Shown piece after piece: positions 5,310-7,296 of a DNA stretch of 7,296 nucleotides; the first letter of the stretch is position 1; each line of letters opens with the position of its first letter. Source of the DNA: an uncultured Gemmatimonadota bacterium (GTDB lineage: Bacteria; Gemmatimonadota; Gemmatimonadetes; Gemmatimonadales; Gemmatimonadaceae); assembly GCA_946479015.1 (NCBI GenBank), contig CAMLEQ010000187.1, positions 1 to 7,296 of the forward strand, read 5' to 3'. Below the pieces are notes generated by a model. The model saw only the letters and a program-made list of their open reading frames with translations, had not been told where the DNA came from and made no database searches. Position numbers and translations under genes: made by a program.

Positions 5310-6416
5310 ATGACAACCGATCCGTCCCCCCTCGCCGGCAGCGGTCGCGCGCCCCGCGCCCCGCGCCCCGCGCCCCGGCTTCTTCCCGCCGAATGGTCCC
5401 CCCACACCGCCACCTGGCTCGGCTGGCCGCATCATCGGCCGGACTGGCCGGGGAAGTTCGAGCCGATTCCGTGGGTCTACGCGGAGATCGTGCGGGTGCT
5501 GCACGTGCACGAGCGGGTGGAGATCCTGTGCAATGGGGAGGAGGTGCGAGAGGATGCGGTGCGGGCGCTGCGCGCGCACGACGTGGACCTCGCGCGCGTG
5601 GGGCTGCACCTCGTCCCCACCGATCGCGTGTGGCTGCGCGACTCGGGGCCCACGGCGGTGATGTCGCCGGAGGGGCGCGTGCACTGGGTGTCGTGGCGTT
5701 TCAATGCGTGGGCGAAATACGATGATTACGCGAGCGACGAGATGGTGGCGCAGCGCGTGGCGGAGCTGAGCGGGCTGGAGATCGAGGAGGCGACCCGCCC
5801 CGACACGGGGGAGCGGCTCGTGCTCGAGGGGGGCGGGATCGAGACGGACGGGAACGGGACGATGCTGGTCACCGAGGAGTGGCTCCTCTCCGATGTGCAG
5901 GTGCGAAATCCCGGGCTCGACCGCGCGGGGTACGAGCGCGCGTTCGCGGAGTGGCTCGGGATCGAGCGGACGATCTGGCTCGGCGAGGGGTGCGTGGGCG
6001 ATGACACGCACGGTCACGTGGACGACATCGCGCGCTTCACCGACCCGCACACCATCGTGCTCGCGTACGAGGAGGACTCGCGCGACGAGAACCACCGGCG
6101 CTCCACGGACAACCTGCGCCGGCTCGAGCTCGCGGCGCGCGACTTCCCCGGCGGTCTCCGCATCGTGAAGCTGCCGTACCCGCGCGCGGTGATCATGGAC
6201 GGCCAGCGCCTCCCGGCGAGCTACGCGAACTTCTACGTCGCGAACGGCGTGGTGCTCGTACCCACGTTCAACGACCGCAACGACCGCGTCGCGCTCAACG
6301 TGCTGGCCGGCCTCTTCCCCGGACGCGAGGTGGTGGGCATCCACGCCGTGGATCTGGTGTGGGGGCTCGGCACCCTGCACTGCCTCTCGCAGCAGCAGCC
6401 CGCCGGACGCGCCTGA
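5310..6416 (+). CDS. aguA: Agmatine deiminase
   Basis: This peptidyl-arginine-deiminase-type enzyme hydrolyses agmatine to N-carbamoylputrescine and ammonia in the cytoplasm, supplying AguB. At 368 residues it is of normal length. Conserved motifs are EWSPHTATWLGWP (28-40), WLRDSGPT with D111, RFNAWAKYDDY, LEGGGIETDG with E173, DDTHGHVDD with the catalytic H236, PASYANFYVANGVVLVP, and GLGTLHCLSQQQP with the nucleophile C358 eleven residues from the end. The common form of the last motif is GGGNIHC, so this one is a variant with the Cys kept. The ATG at 5310 gives the expected N-terminus; an in-frame ATG at 5238 would extend it into the divergent spacer. Residues 14-23 (APRAPRPAPR) are encoded by four perfect GCGCCCC heptamers, an addition ahead of the conserved core. 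A terminator-like hairpin follows the stop. Confidence 0.95.
   Translation: MTTDPSPLAGSGRAPRAPRPAPRLLPAEWSPHTATWLGWPHHRPDWPGKFEPIPWVYAEIVRVLHVHERVEILCNGEEVREDAVRALRAHDVDLARVGLHLVPTDRVWLRDSGPTAVMSPEGRVHWVSWRFNAWAKYDDYASDEMVAQRVAELSGLEIEEATRPDTGERLVLEGGGIETDGNGTMLVTEEWLLSDVQVRNPGLDRAGYERAFAEWLGIERTIWLGEGCVGDDTHGHVDDIARFTDPHTIVLAYEEDSRDENHRRSTDNLRRLELAARDFPGGLRIVKLPYPRAVIMDGQRLPASYANFYVANGVVLVPTFNDRNDRVALNVLAGLFPGREVVGIHAVDLVWGLGTLHCLSQQQPAGRA
5349..5376. repeat. Four perfect GCGCCCC heptamers inside aguA, right arm of an inverted repeat
   Basis: The units are 5349-5355, 5356-5362, 5363-5369 and 5370-5376, with no mismatch. The reverse complement is GGGGCGC four times, the same motif as at 4838-4864 and at 3557-3563. 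The array lies in codons 14-23 of aguA. A gain or loss of one unit would shift the frame, and no in-frame start codon is available between the array and the conserved core. Confidence 0.9.
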
Positions 6417-6421
6417 GCGCG

Positions 6422-6446
6422 GCGCGTCGGGGTCTCGCCGACGCGC
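6422..6446 (+). terminator. Hairpin downstream of aguA
   Basis: A perfect nine-base stem, GCGCGTCGG (6422-6430) with CCGACGCGC (6438-6446), encloses a seven-base loop and begins five bases after the aguA stop. A pyrimidine-rich CTCCTCCCTTC follows instead of a clean T-tract, so it may be a weak intrinsic terminator or an mRNA-stabilising stem. Confidence 0.55.
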
Positions 6447-6478
6447 GCTCCTCCCTTCGCCGACTGTCCGCGCCGCTC

Positions 6479-6498
6479 CCGTGCCGCACGTTGCACGG
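6479..6498. promoter_or_regulatory. Dyad upstream of the membrane-protein gene
   Basis: CCGTGC (6479-6484) and GCACGG (6493-6498) form a perfect six-base inverted repeat with an eight-base centre, about 55 bases before the start codon at 6554. It could be an operator or a leader hairpin. Chance occurrence is possible at this GC content. The rest of 6447-6544 shows no clear promoter. Confidence 0.25.
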
Positions 6499-6544
6499 TG
6501 GGCGGCGCGCCGCATCCAGGGCCGTCCACGGACTCGTTCGGATC

Positions 6545-6550
6545 GGAGGA
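6545..6550 (+). promoter_or_regulatory. Shine-Dalgarno of the membrane-protein gene
   Basis: GGAGGA ends three bases before the ATG at 6554 and is the best ribosome binding site in the window. It decides for 6554 over the in-frame upstream start at 6359, which lies inside aguA. Confidence 0.8.
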
Positions 6551-6553
6551 GTC

Positions 6554-7054
6554 ATGAACACGGTACACGTGCATCTCCTGCTCAATCACTTTCCGGTGAT
6601 CGGCACGATCATCGGCCTCGCGCTCCTGGCCATCGGGTGGGCCCGGCGGAACGATGCGCTCGTGCGGGCATCGCTCTGGCTGTTCGCCGCGCTCGCGGTG
6701 GTGGCTGTCGTGGTCTATCTCACGGGAGAGCCGGCCGAGGATGCCGTGAAGCACACGGCGGGATTCTCCGACACGATCGCCGAGCGGCACGAGGATGCGG
6801 CGCTCATCGCGCTCATCGCGCTCGGCGCGTTCGGGGTCGGCGCGCTCGGAGTGCTCTGGCGCTTCCGTCGCCGCGCCATCCCGCGCGGCGTCGCGGCGGC
6901 GGCGCTCGCGTTCGCGCTCGTTCCCTCGGCGCTCATGGGGTGGACGGCGAACACCGGCGGCCAGATCCGCCACACCGAGATCCGCGCTGGCGCGCGGGGC
7001 GCGCAGCCGGTGCCGCGGGCGAACGGCGATCGCGCGGAGGACGGCGGTCGCTGA
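6554..7054 (+). CDS. Small four-helix transmembrane protein, function unknown
   Basis: I do not recognise a named gene. The 166-residue product has four hydrophobic segments, at about 8-29, 36-57, 82-102 and 112-132. It begins MNTVHVHLLLNHFPVIG, an N-terminal pattern reminiscent of small membrane proteins of the DUF2231 type; that resemblance is only by eye. By the positive-inside rule, the Arg-rich loops WARRNDALVR and WRFRRRAIPR face the cytoplasm. Both ends and the acidic loop TGEPAEDAVKHTAGFSDTIAERHED would then face the periplasm. All histidines (5, 7, 12, 67, 79, 140) fall on or near that outer face, which could suit metal or haem binding, though this is speculation. After the last helix comes NTGGQIRHTEIR (133-144) and a polar, probably disordered tail. 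It stands alone after the aguA hairpin and converges on a probable paralogue six bases beyond its stop. Confidence 0.8.
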   Translation: MNTVHVHLLLNHFPVIGTIIGLALLAIGWARRNDALVRASLWLFAALAVVAVVVYLTGEPAEDAVKHTAGFSDTIAERHEDAALIALIALGAFGVGALGVLWRFRRRAIPRGVAAAALAFALVPSALMGWTANTGGQIRHTEIRAGARGAQPVPRANGDRAEDGGR

Positions 7055-7060
7055 CGGACG

Positions 7061-7296
7061 TCACCGCGTGGGAGTGCCCGAGCGCGGCGGCGTGGTGGTG
7101 TCGAACCCGGGCGGCACCTGGAGGAGGCGCGGAGAGTCGTGCACGATCCGCCCGCCCAGCCAGGCGGTGTACGTGACGGCACCGAGGCTCGCGAGCGTCG
7201 CGAACAGCACCACGAGCCGCACCCAGCGCGGCGGGAGCGAACCCGGCTCCCGCCGCGTCATGCGCCACCACCCGTAGGCGGACACCGCGCCCATCA
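7061..7296 (-). CDS. Membrane protein, C-terminal part, probable paralogue of the convergent gene (enters from the right edge)
   Basis: The frame is open from its TGA (complement of 7061-7063) to the edge, giving about 78 codons. An ATG at 7294 exists, but the gene probably begins outside the window. Visible are GWWRMTRREPGSLPPRW, one hydrophobic segment (WVRLVVLFATLASLGAVTYTAWL), then GGRIVHDSPRLL and a Pro/Thr-rich tail. The layout matches the convergent neighbour: an aromatic/Arg loop (GWWRMTRRE versus VLWRFRRRA), a last helix ending in TA, then GGRIVHDS versus GGQIRHTE. On this basis it should be the third loop and fourth helix of the same type of protein. Its function is unknown. The reading frame is supported by this similarity, by Leu/Val/Ala-rich membrane character and by its tight convergence with the neighbour. 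Confidence 0.62.
   Translation of the reverse strand, partial: MGAVSAYGWWRMTRREPGSLPPRWVRLVVLFATLASLGAVTYTAWLGGRIVHDSPRLLQVPPGFDTTTPPRSGTPTR

Noticed and set aside
4838..5376. Insertion sequence or transposon
   Set aside because: No transposase and no target-site duplication; only the inverted heptamers suggest mobility, so it is kept as a hypothesis and not annotated as an element.
5217..6515. Minus-strand open frame of 432 codons opposite aguA
   Set aside because: Antisense of aguA, His/Arg-rich, also overlaps the four-helix gene start region; no motif.
1704..7033. Four copies of GCGATCGC (1704-1711, 3697-3704, 4575-4582, 7026-7033), like the HIP1 octamer of cyanobacteria
   Set aside because: Three lie in codons such as GCG-ATC-GC that are common here; without a genome-wide count I cannot call it enriched.

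Overview
The window is very GC-rich (around 70% by eye) and reads like a chromosome of a Gram-negative bacterium. A single-POTRA outer-membrane beta-barrel protein implies an outer membrane. The codon use, with GCG/CGC/CTC everywhere, and the general style of the proteins suggest Gemmatimonadota or a similar soil phylum. That assignment is inference from style; there is no rRNA or marker gene here. I saw no tRNA, rRNA, CRISPR array, transposase or phage gene.

Left part (1-1898): a divergent pair for C2/C3 metabolism. A serine-glyoxylate aminotransferase gene runs off the left edge on the minus strand. A glycerate 2-kinase (MOFRL family) runs rightward. The aminotransferase makes hydroxypyruvate and glycine from serine and glyoxylate; once hydroxypyruvate is reduced to glycerate, the kinase returns the carbon to glycolysis as 2-phosphoglycerate. 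The reductase is not in the window. Twenty bases after the kinase comes an exported POTRA/beta-barrel protein (1919-3544), possibly on the same transcript.

Middle (3545-6416): a putrescine locus. Carbamoylputrescine amidase (aguB, 3927-4838) and agmatine deiminase (aguA, 5310-6416) together turn agmatine into putrescine. They are separated by an opposite-strand gene for a small four-helix bundle protein (4880-5239). The locus carries heptanucleotide tandem repeats of two flavours, GGGGCGC and GGGAMTC. One array starts at the stop codon of the barrel gene (about 3543-3630). One starts at the stop codon of aguB (4838-4864). One lies in inverse orientation inside the 5' coding part of aguA (5349-5376). 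The last two form an inverted repeat around the four-helix gene. Because seven is not a multiple of three, a change of one unit inside aguA would shift its reading frame.

Right part (6417-7296): a terminator-like hairpin follows aguA, then comes a small four-helix transmembrane protein with a perfect Shine-Dalgarno. It converges, with 6 bases between stop codons, on a second membrane-protein gene that enters from the right edge. The visible C-terminal half of this second protein resembles the C-terminal half of the first, so the two look like convergent paralogues.

The most interesting signals are the heptamer family, its inverted placement around the four-helix bundle gene, and the possible slippage switch in aguA.
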